Source: Leeuwenhoekiella polynyae (lineage in GTDB: Bacteria > Bacteroidota > Bacteroidia > Flavobacteriales > Flavobacteriaceae). From it: a DNA stretch of 64,000 nt. Below the pieces are notes generated by a model. It was not told where the DNA came from. It did no database searches and saw only the letters and a program-made list of their open reading frames with translations. The stretch is from the NCBI RefSeq assembly GCF_004104075.1, contig NZ_QOVK01000004.1:62001-126000 (forward strand), written 5' to 3'. Shown piece after piece: positions 36,402 through 47,596 of the stretch. The stretch's first letter is position 1, and every line of letters begins with the position of its first letter. The translations under genes were made by a program, and so were the position numbers.

Positions 36402-38120
36402 TCAAATACCTAATTCTTTTAAAATTCCGGCAATTTTTGCATCTAACTTTTCTTCAACTTTATTTAAATCGTCTAAGCTTTCTGCAGTATCGTTAACGCT
36501 GATATAGAATTTTATTTTTGGTTCGGTACCACTTGGTCTAGCTGCGATACGAGACCCTTGCTCTGTATGATAGATAAGTACATTAGCTTTTGGGATGTCA
36601 ATATCTGTAGATTCTCCTGTAGCAACCTTCAGGGATTTTGATGAAGCATAATCATCAATTTGTACAATTTTCTCCCCATTAATTGTAGTTAGTGGATTTT
36701 CACGAAGATCAATCATAGTTTGTTTGATTTCCTCAGCGCCTGAAATTCCCTTCTTAACTAATGAAGTAAGGTCTTCTTTGAAGAAACCGTGCTTCACATA
36801 CAGATCCTGTAATTTTTTAAAGAATGAAGAACCTTCACTTTTTGCTTTAGTTACAATTTCGCAAGCGAGTAGGGTTGCGGTAACCGCATCTTTATCTCGA
36901 ACAAAATCACCTACCATAAAACCGAAACTTTCTTCACCACCACCTATAAATTGTTGCTTTGGATAGTCTACAATCATTTTTGCGATCCATTTAAAGCCGG
37001 TAAGACCTAATTTGCATTCAACATCATAAGACTTAGCAAGTGTTTCCATCATTGGGGTAGAAACGATTGTAGAGCCTACAAACTCATTTCCTTTAGCCTG
37101 ATTATTTGCAAAATAGTTTTCTAGTAAAAAATCGGTCATAACAACCATCGTCTGATTTCCGTTTAGAAGCACCAATTTCCCTGAATTATCACGCACAGCA
37201 ATACCCAGGCGATCACAGTCAGGATCTGTACCTATAACTATATCTGCACCTTTTTCTTCAGCAAGATCTAAAGCCATTTTTAAGGCTTCAGGCTCTTCTG
37301 GGTTAGGAGACTTCACTGTTGGGAAATTTCCGTCAGGCTTGCGTTGCTCTTCAACTATGTGTACATTTTTATAACCAGCACCTTCCAAAACGTCAGGAAT
37401 GATGGTAACAGAAGTTCCGTGAAGTGGAGTGAAAACAATTGTCACATCATCACGATGCTTATCTAACTCAGAGAAGCTTCCGTTTTCTAATGAAGCTTCT
37501 ATAAAAGCTTCATCAACGTCTTTATCTATATAGGTTATATGTTCTTTTTTTGCATCAAAATTAACAGCGCTATAGTCCAGGCTTTCTATTTCTGATACAA
37601 TTTCAGAATCCTGTGGTGGAACCAATTGACCACCATCTTGCCAATATACCTTGTAACCATTATATTCTGGAGGATTGTGGCTAGCCGTTAAAACAATACC
37701 ACATTGGCAATCTAAATGCTTTACAGCAAAACTCAACTCTGGTGTAGGTCTAAGGTCACTGAACAAGTAAACTTTAATATCATTTGCAGAAAAAACATCA
37801 GCAACAACCTGAGCGAGTTCTTTACTGTTGTTACGGCAATCGTATGCAATCGCAACTTTAGGTGTTTCGCCAGGAAAAGCCTCTTTTAGATAGTTAGATA
37901 AACCCTGTGTGTTTTTACCTAAAGTGTATTTATTGATACGGTTTGTACCTACGCCCATAATCCCTCTCATACCACCGGTACCAAACTCTAGATTCTTGTA
38001 AAAACTTTCGGTAAGTTCTTCAGAGTCTTGCTCAATAAGTTTTTTTACTTCTTTTTGTGTAGTCTCGTCAAAGGTAGGAGATAGCCAAGCTTCTGCTTTG
38101 GCATTAATTTCTGGATTCAT
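36402..38120 (-). CDS. Phospho-sugar mutase (phosphoglucomutase/phosphomannomutase)
   Basis: This 572-residue alpha-D-phosphohexomutase interconverts hexose 1- and 6-phosphates. All four family sites are intact: the phospho-Ser147 loop TASHNPPEYNGYKVYW, the metal loop IGTDPDCDRLGIAV near residue 300, the sugar-specificity loop IGGGEESFGF near 390, and the phosphate-binding loop RPSGTEPKIKFYI near 537. The length and the GTGGMRGIMGVG motif near residue 48 fit the PGM2/PgcA-like subgroup. The upstream - strand contains TACTTTTG (38146-38153), a likely -7 element. It supplies glucose-1-phosphate for envelope and storage sugars. Confidence 0.93.
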   Translation of the reverse strand: MNPEINAKAEAWLSPTFDETTQKEVKKLIEQDSEELTESFYKNLEFGTGGMRGIMGVGTNRINKYTLGKNTQGLSNYLKEAFPGETPKVAIAYDCRNNSKELAQVVADVFSANDIKVYLFSDLRPTPELSFAVKHLDCQCGIVLTASHNPPEYNGYKVYWQDGGQLVPPQDSEIVSEIESLDYSAVNFDAKKEHITYIDKDVDEAFIEASLENGSFSELDKHRDDVTIVFTPLHGTSVTIIPDVLEGAGYKNVHIVEEQRKPDGNFPTVKSPNPEEPEALKMALDLAEEKGADIVIGTDPDCDRLGIAVRDNSGKLVLLNGNQTMVVMTDFLLENYFANNQAKGNEFVGSTIVSTPMMETLAKSYDVECKLGLTGFKWIAKMIVDYPKQQFIGGGEESFGFMVGDFVRDKDAVTATLLACEIVTKAKSEGSSFFKKLQDLYVKHGFFKEDLTSLVKKGISGAEEIKQTMIDLRENPLTTINGEKIVQIDDYASSKSLKVATGESTDIDIPKANVLIYHTEQGSRIAARPSGTEPKIKFYISVNDTAESLDDLNKVEEKLDAKIAGILKELGI

Positions 38121-38195
38121 AGTTGTAAATAATAGCGTTAAAACTCAAAAGTAAACATTTCGCTCAAAGTAAACTCTCTACAATAGGTCTTTAGA

Positions 38196-39143
38196 TTAAA
38201 ATCCCTTTTTGTCTTTAATTAAATAGCGGGGTCTTTCATTTTTAGAACGTTGCACGAGCTCACCAAGGAAACCAGCTATAAATAATTGCATACCTATAAT
38301 CATACTGGTTAGCGCAATATAGAATTGAGGTCGTTGCGTGAGCAATCTTGCAGTAGGATTTATAAATAATTTGTCAATACCCAGATAGGCAGTAAGCCCA
38401 AAACCTATACTAAACATAATAGCACCTAATGTCCCAAAAAGATGCATAGGACGCTTAGCAAAATGGGTGGTAAACCAAATAGTTAATAAGTCGAGAAAAC
38501 CCTTTATAAAACGATCTGCACCAAATTTTGTTTGCCCATACTTACGGGCTTGATGTTGTACGGGTTTTTCAGTGATATTGAAGAAGCCTGCATTTTTCGC
38601 TAAAAGGGGAATATACCGGTGCATATCACCATAAACGTCTATGTTTTTCACAACATCAAGGCGGTATGCTTTTAAACCACAGTTAAAATCATGTAATTGG
38701 AGTCCGCTGGTTTTGCGGGCAGCCGCATTGAATAATTTAGACGGAAGATTTTTAGTAAGAACGGAATCGTATCTTTTTTTCTTCCAGCCGGAAACAATGT
38801 CGTAGCCCTCTTCGGTAATTAACTTGTATAACTCCGGAATCTCATCTGGACTATCTTGCAAATCAGCATCCATCGTGATCACTACATCACCTTCAACGGC
38901 AAGAAAACCTGCATTCAATGCCTGGCTCTTTCCGTAATTGCGATTGAAGCAAATACCTTTTACCTGACTATCTAAAGCCGTGAGCTTTTCTATAATCTGC
39001 CAGGAGCCATCAGTGCTTCCATCATCAATAAAGAGAATCTCATAAGAGAGCTTTTCTTTTTGAAGCACACGAAGCAGCCAATCATATAATTCTTGAAGGG
39101 ATTCTTTTTCGTTAAGTAGAGGTATAACTACCGATAATTGCAT
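38196..39143 (-). CDS. Glycosyltransferase family 2, GtrB/DPM-like, with two C-terminal TM helices
   Basis: This 315-residue protein has a GT-A domain at residues 1-225, with DDGSTDGSW, the nucleotide/metal motif MDADLQDSPDE near residue 93, and the acceptor-side segment DFNCGLKAYR. Two C-terminal membrane helices follow at about 235-300. This is the polyprenyl-phosphate sugar transferase type (GtrB, ArnC, dolichol-P-mannose synthase), acting at the inner face of the inner membrane. The C-terminal motif QLFIAGFLGELV is characteristic. It lies 7 bases after the DUF4199 gene, so the two are cotranscribed. The sugar is unknown. Confidence 0.9.
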   Translation of the reverse strand: MQLSVVIPLLNEKESLQELYDWLLRVLQKEKLSYEILFIDDGSTDGSWQIIEKLTALDSQVKGICFNRNYGKSQALNAGFLAVEGDVVITMDADLQDSPDEIPELYKLITEEGYDIVSGWKKKRYDSVLTKNLPSKLFNAAARKTSGLQLHDFNCGLKAYRLDVVKNIDVYGDMHRYIPLLAKNAGFFNITEKPVQHQARKYGQTKFGADRFIKGFLDLLTIWFTTHFAKRPMHLFGTLGAIMFSIGFGLTAYLGIDKLFINPTARLLTQRPQFYIALTSMIIGMQLFIAGFLGELVQRSKNERPRYLIKDKKGF

Positions 39144-39150
39144 GCGGTGA

Positions 39151-39684
39151 CTATTCTTGATATGGGTTAGTTTTCTTCATAGCTAAACTAGCAATCAAAG
39201 ATACTATGAACCCAAAAAATAACCCCATTATTAATTGAATACCTGCAAAAAAGCCAACATTCATAAATGGTTTAGACATATTGAGGCCTGCTTCAATTTG
39301 CTCAGTAGTCATTGAAGGATTAGTCTCAATTGCTGTTTGTCTTTGAAATTCAATATAATTTTCAAAATAATTCGGTTCAATAACAGTTGCGAAAATAACG
39401 AAATACAATACTCCTATCACAGCAGAAATAGCAGCTATTCCTAAACCTATTTTAATTCCTTCAGAAAGTTTAAGATAACCTTGATTTTGCTTTTTAAATT
39501 CTATGATACCATATACAATGACAGCAATTAATACTAAAAAGCCAAATAATTGAATAGACCAGTGTGGTTGATAAACATTACCCATAACGTATGAGAATAC
39601 GCTCAGTAGTATTGAAACGGCAGCTAAAATAACTCCGTAGGTAATCATTATTTTTTTACTTGATGGTTGGCTGGTATTTTCCAT
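39151..39684 (-). CDS. DUF4199 family membrane protein
   Basis: This 177-residue integral membrane protein has four hydrophobic helices, with the motif GYLKLSEGIKIGLGIAAISAVI near residue 68 that marks DUF4199. Function is unknown. In Bacteroidota it regularly precedes a GT2 gene like the one here, which suggests a shared role in a lipid-linked sugar step. The AT-rich upstream region lies back-to-back with the rpmE2 promoter. Confidence 0.88.
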   Translation of the reverse strand: MENTSQPSSKKIMITYGVILAAVSILLSVFSYVMGNVYQPHWSIQLFGFLVLIAVIVYGIIEFKKQNQGYLKLSEGIKIGLGIAAISAVIGVLYFVIFATVIEPNYFENYIEFQRQTAIETNPSMTTEQIEAGLNMSKPFMNVGFFAGIQLIMGLFFGFIVSLIASLAMKKTNPYQE

Positions 39685-39789
39685 TTTTATCGTTTTATGT
39701 TAAGCGGTCTATAAGACAACAAAGATAGTAAAACGTTACATCGTTTTTTGTAAGTTTGAAAAGTCTAAGAATTTATTTGAAAAATAATG

Positions 39790-39819
39790 TTGTCAGATTA
39801 TTTTTTATTTCTAAATTTG
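39790..39819 (+). promoter_or_regulatory. rpmE2 promoter
   Basis: TTG at 39790-39792, a 19-base spacer and TAAATTTG at 39812-39819 match the Bacteroidota consensus in both boxes. The ATG is 36 bases downstream. Confidence 0.8.
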
Positions 39820-39854
39820 CACCTCAAAATTGAGCAGATTTTAAAGCATTTACG

Positions 39855-40106
39855 ATGAAAAAAGAGATACATCCAGAAAATTATAGAGTAGTAGCATTTA
39901 AAGACATGTCTAACGACGAGGTTTTTTTGACAAAATCTACTGCTAATACAAGAGAAACGATAGAAGTTGAAGGTGAGACTTACCCATTGGTAAAATTGGA
40001 GATTTCTAGAGCATCTCATCCATTCTACACCGGTAAATCTAAATTGGTAGATACAGCTGGTCGTATTGACAAGTTCAAAAACAAATACAAGAAATTCGCT
40101 AAATAA
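39855..40106 (+). CDS. rpmE2: 50S ribosomal protein L31, type B
   Basis: This 83-residue ribosomal protein has the characteristic [19 protein letters not shown] start and the [22 protein letters not shown]-terminal motif. It has no cysteines, so it is the zinc-independent (C-minus, type B) form that replaces the zinc-binding L31 when zinc is scarce. In Flavobacteriia it is often the only L31. It is monocistronic: a near-perfect promoter precedes it and a strong terminator follows 24 bases after the stop. Confidence 0.97.
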   Translation: MKKEIHPENYRVVAFKDMSNDEVFLTKSTANTRETIEVEGETYPLVKLEISRASHPFYTGKSKLVDTAGRIDKFKNKYKKFAK

Positions 40107-40130
40107 GCGTTATTTCAATCATATATTAGA

Positions 40131-40161
40131 AAAGCCTTTGCAAAATGCAAAGGCTTTTTTT
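40131..40161 (+). terminator. rpmE2 terminator
   Basis: AAAGCCTTTGCA-aaa-TGCAAAGGCTTT has a 12-bp perfect stem followed by further T residues. Confidence 0.9.
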
Positions 40162-40224
40162 GTTGAGATTTTTTCAGAAATTAATTCTGAATATTTAGTT
40201 CTATCTAATTAAGCTTTATTTGTG

Positions 40225-40446
40225 CTAGTCATTGAACAGGGCGCTCATGATTCTTTTCAAACCTTTGAAAGCAAAAAATATTGCTAATGTGGCAAAGGCA
40301 ATCCCCAAAACCAAAACCGGAATGTAAAGTGGATGTTCTTTATTCTTAAAGGCTTGATAGATTATTCCTGGGCCTGAGAACATAAAAAATAAAGACATAG
40401 CCATCGTACGTACGCCTTTTGCTAAAGCTTCTTTGTTAGTTGCCAT
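40225..40446 (-). CDS. DUF6095 family small membrane protein
   Basis: This 73-residue protein has two transmembrane helices (about residues 13-31 and 39-60). The N-terminal MATNKEALAKGVRTMAMSLFF and GPGIIYQAFKNKEHPLYIPV segments are those of DUF6095. Function is unknown. Its start overlaps the 3' end of murQ by 11 bases, so it is coupled to murQ, an association that suggests a cell-envelope role. It is short but clearly coding by family pattern and topology. Confidence 0.88.
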   Translation of the reverse strand: MATNKEALAKGVRTMAMSLFFMFSGPGIIYQAFKNKEHPLYIPVLVLGIAFATLAIFFAFKGLKRIMSALFND

Positions 40447-41254
40447 TTAAATAAAATGTTATTGCAGCTCGTACTGAGCCATATTCTTTTAAAAGTCGTT
40501 CAGCTTCAAAATGGTCAACCGGTATTTCTGCCTGAATCATTCTGATCCCCCGGTCTACAAGCTTATCATTACTGAGTTGCATGTCTACCATTTTGTTTCC
40601 TTTTACTTTACCTAACTGAATCATTGTAGTCGTTGAAATCATATTGAGAACCAATTTTTGAGCGGTTCCTGCTTTCATACGGCTGCTTCCGGTTACAAAT
40701 TCTGGACCTACAATTACTTCTATAGGATATTTTGCTGCTAATGAAATAGGGCACGAAGCATTACATGTGATGCTTCCTGTAGGGATATTGTTTTCTGCGC
40801 AAGCATTTAGTGCATGCAAAACATAAGGTGTACTACCTGATGCAGCGATGCCAATTACAAAATCATTTTCATTAATATTAAATCGTTGTAGATCTGCCCA
40901 CCCTTGCGTGGTGCTGTCTTCAGCATTTTCTACAGCTTTTCTTATAGCAGCTTCACCGCCGGCGATAAGTCCAATTACAAGCTCGTGAGGAACACCAAAA
41001 GTAGGTGGGCATTCAGAAGCATCAACAACGCCGAGTCTTCCGCTGGTTCCAGCTCCCATATAAAACAAACGACCTCCTTTTTTGAGTTGAGTAACTACTT
41101 GCTCAACTAATTTTTCAATTTGTGGCATAGCTTTCTCTACTGCCAGTGGTACGGTTTTATCTTCAGTATTTATATTAGTGAGGAGTTGAGAAATACTCAT
41201 ATTCTCTAACTCGTTGTATTTTGAATCTTGTTCTGTAGTTTTTGTAAAACTCAT
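40436..41254 (-). CDS. murQ: N-acetylmuramic acid 6-phosphate etherase
   Basis: This 272-residue SIS-domain enzyme splits MurNAc-6-phosphate into GlcNAc-6-phosphate and D-lactate during recycling of cell-wall sugars. The motifs are RLFYMGAGTSGRLGVVDASE near residues 63-82 with the catalytic Glu, PTFGVP, GIAASGSTPYVLHAL near 130, and the second SIS/catalytic region GPEFVTGSSRMKAGTAQK near 185. It is slightly shorter than the 300-residue E. coli enzyme, with a trimmed C terminus. The DUF6095 gene overlaps its end. No anmK or nagA lies in the window. Confidence 0.94.
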   Translation of the reverse strand: MSFTKTTEQDSKYNELENMSISQLLTNINTEDKTVPLAVEKAMPQIEKLVEQVVTQLKKGGRLFYMGAGTSGRLGVVDASECPPTFGVPHELVIGLIAGGEAAIRKAVENAEDSTTQGWADLQRFNINENDFVIGIAASGSTPYVLHALNACAENNIPTGSITCNASCPISLAAKYPIEVIVGPEFVTGSSRMKAGTAQKLVLNMISTTTMIQLGKVKGNKMVDMQLSNDKLVDRGIRMIQAEIPVDHFEAERLLKEYGSVRAAITFYLNGN

Positions 41255-41341
41255 AGTAGATAGAAGATTAACTTATTTAACGGTATGAATCTAAAAGCTT
41301 AATCAGGTAATTTATTTGTACTGCTAAAGGGTTCATTACTC

Positions 41342-41415
41342 CGAGGCTTGCCTCGAAATTAAAAATTTTTTTCTAACGAACGCTTCTTTGGCTTGCCCTG
41401 AAGTAGTTTACTAGA
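41342..41415. repeat. Dispersed CTTGCC hairpin elements, copies 3 and 4
   Basis: CGAGGC-TT-GCCTCG (41342-41355) is a perfect hairpin. GGCTTGCCCTGAAGTAGTTT followed by ACTAG (about 41391-41415) repeats the tail of copies 1 and 2. Both lie between the murQ start and the DUF4249 stop, in a 207-base gap with no other recognised feature. Confidence 0.65.
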
Positions 41416-41461
41416 TGATTACCATTAAAATATTGCAATAGATTTCCATACGCAATTTAAG

Positions 41462-42271
41462 CTATTCAATAATTATAGACTCTGCATAGGTCTGGGCGAT
41501 TATAAAATATCCCAGAGGATAATTACTCTCGTCGGTTTCGTTTATAACATTTCCTCGTATTTCTGAAGGTGGTGCGGTAAAGGGATTACCTGTAGCTTGT
41601 CCTGATTGATTGATTATTATGCTCATATAATCAAAAAAGGGTTTGTTAATCCCCATTAGCTCAATGTTGAGTGTGTCTTGCGGGCTTAAATCTTCATAGA
41701 AATAAGAGAAAGCAAAGTTTTGATTCTTATAAAAAGTATCTTCACTGGTTAAGTAATTGCCTAAATCCAGATCAAAAAGGTAGAAATTATCCTGATCTTG
41801 AGTGTCAGTATAACTTATGATTATTTCGGTTTCATCTCCTGCAAATAGGCTACCGTCACCTTGAGAAATTGAATTGATAGGTACTGCCGAAATAAATTTA
41901 GCATCAGATCTGTAAACTTCGTCATTATGAAAAATGGTTAATCTTAAAGAATCTTGTTCCATAATATCACGCGGAATGGTTGTTGAATAAAATCCGTTTC
42001 CTTCTGAGTTCAACCTAAAGGTATTCTCTTTATTATTTAAGTTGACAATTGCATCATCTACGGTAGGTACTGAGTCTGCAAAATAAGCTGTGGTGAGCGT
42101 TAATCGTAAACGAGCTTCTGTTAAAAAGGTCTCTGTGTCAGTAATTCTCATTAATGCATCTACAACTAATCGTTCTTGAGTTTCTGGTAAATCAACGTCA
42201 ATAGTTTCTTGACAGGAATTTAAAGTTATTGCTATAAAAAGTACTGCAAAAGTTGAAAAAAACTGTTTCAT
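41462..42271 (-). CDS. DUF4249 family lipoprotein
   Basis: This 269-residue protein has a lipoprotein signal (FAVLFIAITLNSC, Cys20). The mature part has the ETIDVDLPETQERLVVDALM start and a beta-sandwich body typical of DUF4249. In Bacteroidota this family is nearly always encoded next to a TonB-dependent receptor and is thought to act as its surface accessory, analogous to SusD. Its ATG overlaps the stop of the receptor gene (TAATG, 42271), so the pair is translationally coupled. The substrate is unknown. Confidence 0.9.
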   Translation of the reverse strand: MKQFFSTFAVLFIAITLNSCQETIDVDLPETQERLVVDALMRITDTETFLTEARLRLTLTTAYFADSVPTVDDAIVNLNNKENTFRLNSEGNGFYSTTIPRDIMEQDSLRLTIFHNDEVYRSDAKFISAVPINSISQGDGSLFAGDETEIIISYTDTQDQDNFYLFDLDLGNYLTSEDTFYKNQNFAFSYFYEDLSPQDTLNIELMGINKPFFDYMSIIINQSGQATGNPFTAPPSEIRGNVINETDESNYPLGYFIIAQTYAESIIIE

Positions 42272-44643
42272 TAGAACTTAAAATTATAGGTTACTGAAGG
42301 AAGAATCCCAAAAATTGAAGTTTTTACTGCTTCATTCTGTCTGGTGTCTTCATTGGTTCTAAAATTGATCGAAGCGGCATTCATTCGGTTATATACGTTA
42401 TAAATGCTAAAAACCCATTCTCCTTTTAACTTTCGGTTTTTATTATTTGAAGGAGTTAAAGTTGCTGAGATATCCAGGCGATTGTAGGAGGGAAGTCGTT
42501 CTTGATTTCGCATCCCGTAGTTGGAAATAGATAAACCCTGAAACTGAGACTGGCTAACCGGATAGTTAGTAGGTTGTCCCGTCTGAAAAATAAAATTGGC
42601 GTTAAAGTTCCATTTTTTACTGAACTCATAATTCACATATGCACTGATGTCGTGTGTTTTATCGTAAGCTGAAGCATACCAGTTTCCGTTATTGATACCG
42701 GTTTCTTCTGAGGTTCGCCCCGGGGTTTGTTGTTCGCTTCTCGATAAGGTATAAGCTAACCAGCCCGTTAGAACTCCGCCATTTTTACGAGCTAAGAACT
42801 CAAGACCATAAGCCCTTCCCTTACCGTTTAATACTTCACCTTCAATAGCATTATTTGCGATAAGCTGAGCGCCATTGCGGTAATCTAGTCTGTTTTTAAT
42901 GTCTTTATAGAAAACTTCAGTTTCAACAGAATATGCACCGTCATTAATTTCTCTAAAATATCCGGCAGCAAATTGGTCTAGCAACTGTGGTTTTAAGTAA
43001 GGTCCGCTAGGAGCATAAACGTCAAGCGGTGTAGGTGAGTTGGTGTTTGAAATTAAATGTAAATATTGCGCCATTCTGTTGTAGCTGGCTTTTACAGAGC
43101 TTTTTTTGTTCAATACATACGACAGAGAAGCACGCGGTTCAAAATTGGTAAAATTAGCTAGTGTGCCGGTGTTCAATAACGTGTCTGTTACTGGTGCAGG
43201 CTGGTAAATCTTTAAATCTGAATTAAAAATCAACGGATTATCATTTTCATATTGATTTAAAGCATCTTGTCCTAAACGGGTAAAATGACTGAGTCTAAAG
43301 CCATATCTTAACGTCAAATTATGACTAATATCTTGTTCTGCTTCGGCATAGACCGAAAACTCATTTGCAAATTTATGCTTGAGCTGAGATGCAATAATTC
43401 CTGAATCTGGCCGGTTGGGTTTTATGGTTGCGGGATTGAAGCGGTAATAGATTTCATTAACTCCGTAACTCAGCTTCAGGTTTGAATTGAGGTAATGTTG
43501 AAAGTCATATTTTAAATTAAAATTACGAATCCCGGAATCGTATTGAAAACCAACAAAGTCTAGTAACAAACCATAATAATAATCAGAATAAATAAGTGAT
43601 AAATTAGAAAACAATTTATCGGTAAACAGGTGGTTCCATCTCAAATTTATTGTAGCATTTCCATAGGTGTTTACAAAGCTTTCGCTAACGCTGAATAGAT
43701 CCCGACCAAAATATCCTGACAAATAAAAACTGTTATTATCGTTTAATTTATAGTTGAGCTTCGTATTGAGATCGTAGAAATAAGTTTTATTATCCAAGTC
43801 AAAAAGTGGAAGAAATAAATGTGCATATGATGCTCTTCCGCCAATTAAAAAAGCTGATTTATCTTTAACTATGGGACCTTCTAAGAGCAATCTGCTTGAA
43901 ACAGCGCCGATCCCACCATTGGCGTGAAACTCCTTACTGTTTCCTTCTTTCTGATAAATATCTAAAACTGAAGAAACCCTGCCGCCATAACGTGCAGGAA
44001 TGCCTCCTTTATAAAGTTTTAAGTCTTTAATAGCATCCGGATTAAATACCGAAAAGAAACCGAACAGGTGTGAAGAGTTGAAAATGATCGCTTCATCAAG
44101 GAGTATAAGGTTTTGATCTACAGCGCCACCCCGTACATTAAAACCTGAAGCTCCTTCGCCGGCACTTGTAACTCCTGGAAGCAACAAAATAGATTTAATC
44201 ACATCTGCTTCTCCAAGAACCACAGGAATCTGTTTTATAGTAGAAGCTGTAAGTGTGTTAACACTCATTTGCGGTTTACGAATACTGAGCTTCTCAATAT
44301 TCTCTTCAATGATTACTTCATCTAGTGTTTCTGTTGACTCCTGTATGACTAGATTTAATTTCGTGTTCTGGTCCAGATTTATAGTTTGTGTCACCGGTTG
44401 AAAACCTATAAAACTTATTTGAAGCGTGTAATTTCCTTTAGGTAAAGTAATGGAGTAGAAGCCATACTCGTTAGTGACCGTTCCTTTATTGAGATCTGGT
44501 ATGAGAACATTTACACCTATGAGAGTTTCATTAGAAGAAGCGGCACTTATAACACCGCTTATTGTGAAATTTTCCTGAGACCAGGCAGTTGAAATTGCAA
44601 ATAGTAATAAAAGCGTGTAAAAGTGATTAATCACGTTTTTCAT
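42271..44643 (-). CDS. TonB-dependent outer-membrane receptor with CarboxypepD_reg domain
   Basis: The receptor is about 790 residues. The start is ATG at 44641-44643 (MKNVINHFYTLLLLFAISTAWSQ, signal peptide); a TTG just upstream is not needed. Residues about 25-110 form the carboxypeptidase-regulatory beta-sandwich (TISGVISAASSNETLIGVNV). Residues about 125-230 form the plug (VLGEADVIKSILLLPGVTS; GFNVRGGAVDQNLILLDEA), and the rest a 22-strand barrel ending in YNFKF with the terminal aromatic residue. It is coupled to the DUF4249 partner. No siderophore or vitamin signature is seen and no SusD homologue is nearby, so the ligand cannot be assigned. Confidence 0.93.
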   Translation of the reverse strand: MKNVINHFYTLLLLFAISTAWSQENFTISGVISAASSNETLIGVNVLIPDLNKGTVTNEYGFYSITLPKGNYTLQISFIGFQPVTQTINLDQNTKLNLVIQESTETLDEVIIEENIEKLSIRKPQMSVNTLTASTIKQIPVVLGEADVIKSILLLPGVTSAGEGASGFNVRGGAVDQNLILLDEAIIFNSSHLFGFFSVFNPDAIKDLKLYKGGIPARYGGRVSSVLDIYQKEGNSKEFHANGGIGAVSSRLLLEGPIVKDKSAFLIGGRASYAHLFLPLFDLDNKTYFYDLNTKLNYKLNDNNSFYLSGYFGRDLFSVSESFVNTYGNATINLRWNHLFTDKLFSNLSLIYSDYYYGLLLDFVGFQYDSGIRNFNLKYDFQHYLNSNLKLSYGVNEIYYRFNPATIKPNRPDSGIIASQLKHKFANEFSVYAEAEQDISHNLTLRYGFRLSHFTRLGQDALNQYENDNPLIFNSDLKIYQPAPVTDTLLNTGTLANFTNFEPRASLSYVLNKKSSVKASYNRMAQYLHLISNTNSPTPLDVYAPSGPYLKPQLLDQFAAGYFREINDGAYSVETEVFYKDIKNRLDYRNGAQLIANNAIEGEVLNGKGRAYGLEFLARKNGGVLTGWLAYTLSRSEQQTPGRTSEETGINNGNWYASAYDKTHDISAYVNYEFSKKWNFNANFIFQTGQPTNYPVSQSQFQGLSISNYGMRNQERLPSYNRLDISATLTPSNNKNRKLKGEWVFSIYNVYNRMNAASINFRTNEDTRQNEAVKTSIFGILPSVTYNFKF

Positions 44644-44698
44644 CAAAAATAAGAGACTTAATGAATTAATAAGGCTTTTTTAAGAAAATAAATAGAAC

Positions 44699-44732
44699 AA
44701 AAAAAGGGTTTCTAGATAGAAACCCTTTTTTT
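44699..44732. terminator. Terminator of isocitrate dehydrogenase gene
   Basis: AAAAAAAGGGTTTCTA-ga-TAGAAACCCTTTTTTT is a 16-bp perfect stem, 20 bases beyond the icd stop. It insulates icd from the TonB receptor gene. Confidence 0.92.
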
Positions 44733-44752
44733 GTAAAATAAGCTTTATAGCT

Positions 44753-47059
<2,307 letters not shown>

Positions 47060-47080
47060 TTAAGAAAAATTAGTGGTTTG

Positions 47081-47088
47081 CAAATATA
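47081..47088 (-). promoter_or_regulatory. icd promoter, -7 element
   Basis: TATATTTG on the - strand is followed by GCAAACC. A TTA lies 18 bases upstream as a weak -33. This would leave a leader of about 95 bases before the icd ATG. Confidence 0.55.
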
Positions 47089-47198
47089 GAATTTTATGGC
47101 AGATTTTAACAGCTAAATTCTTCTTAAAGCCCTAAGAATACGGCAGACTGAAAGCAATCTGATGAATTAGGTCTTTAAAAGGATCATTTGCTGAAATG

Positions 47199-47240
47199 AA
47201 AAAAGCTCTGTTAAGATATTTAAATATCTAACAGAGCTTC
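47199..47240 (-). terminator. Terminator of the candidate RNA
   Basis: On the - strand, AAGCTCTGTTA pairs with TAACAGAGCTT, with the inner palindrome GATATTTAAATATC and one bulged T. Six T follow. No protein gene ends nearby on this strand, since rplS has its own terminator at 47550. Confidence 0.8.
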
Positions 47241-47396
47241 TGATGTTTTGATTTTTTACCGGTGAACCCTTGAAGTTCCTATGGCAAGAATATTAGTACT
47301 TGTACCGTAAATCAATACATAGAGATTAGCTGAAACTAATCCCGATCCAATACCTTTATTTAAAATTACTGCTAAACAGTGATAACGATATTGGCA
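47199..47396 (-). ncRNA. Candidate structured noncoding RNA with own terminator
   Basis: On the - strand a series of short stems is followed by a terminator. The + strand coordinates are: outer arms 47389-47394 with 47347-47352 (CCAATA/TATTGG); ACTG-CAGT at 47368-47380; GATTAG-CTAATC at 47324-47341; CTATG-CATAG at 47279-47283 with 47318-47322; GAAC-GTTC at 47264-47277. The terminator stem 47205-47240 carries six T. The only open - strand frame across it lacks an ATG. It is unassigned. Confidence 0.55.
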
Positions 47397-47549
47397 AAAG
47401 AATGTATTTATAAAATAGCACTCTTGAAATGTTTAGTGATACTAATTTAATTAAAATATTTAAAACGTTATCGTTAGATTAAAAATCTTATTAACTCCTT
47501 ATTAACCAGCATTATTAACAATTGTTAATTACCTTATGGTTCGACTAAA

Positions 47550-47574
47550 AAAAGCTCCTCAATGAGGAGCTTTT
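47550..47574 (-). terminator. rplS terminator
   Basis: AAAAGCTCCTC-aat-GAGGAGCTTTT is an 11-bp stem with a T-run of seven on the - strand, 22 bases past the rplS stop. Confidence 0.9.
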
Positions 47575-47596
47575 AATATATATTCTAAAAGAAAGA

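Noticed and set aside
44644-44651. TATTTTTG promoter box of the TonB receptor gene
   Set aside because: It abuts the start codon, so transcription would begin inside the gene; most likely a chance match.
47259-47446. About 60-codon - strand frame over the candidate RNA
   Set aside because: It has no ATG or plausible alternative start and coincides with a chain of hairpins, so an RNA gene explains it better.
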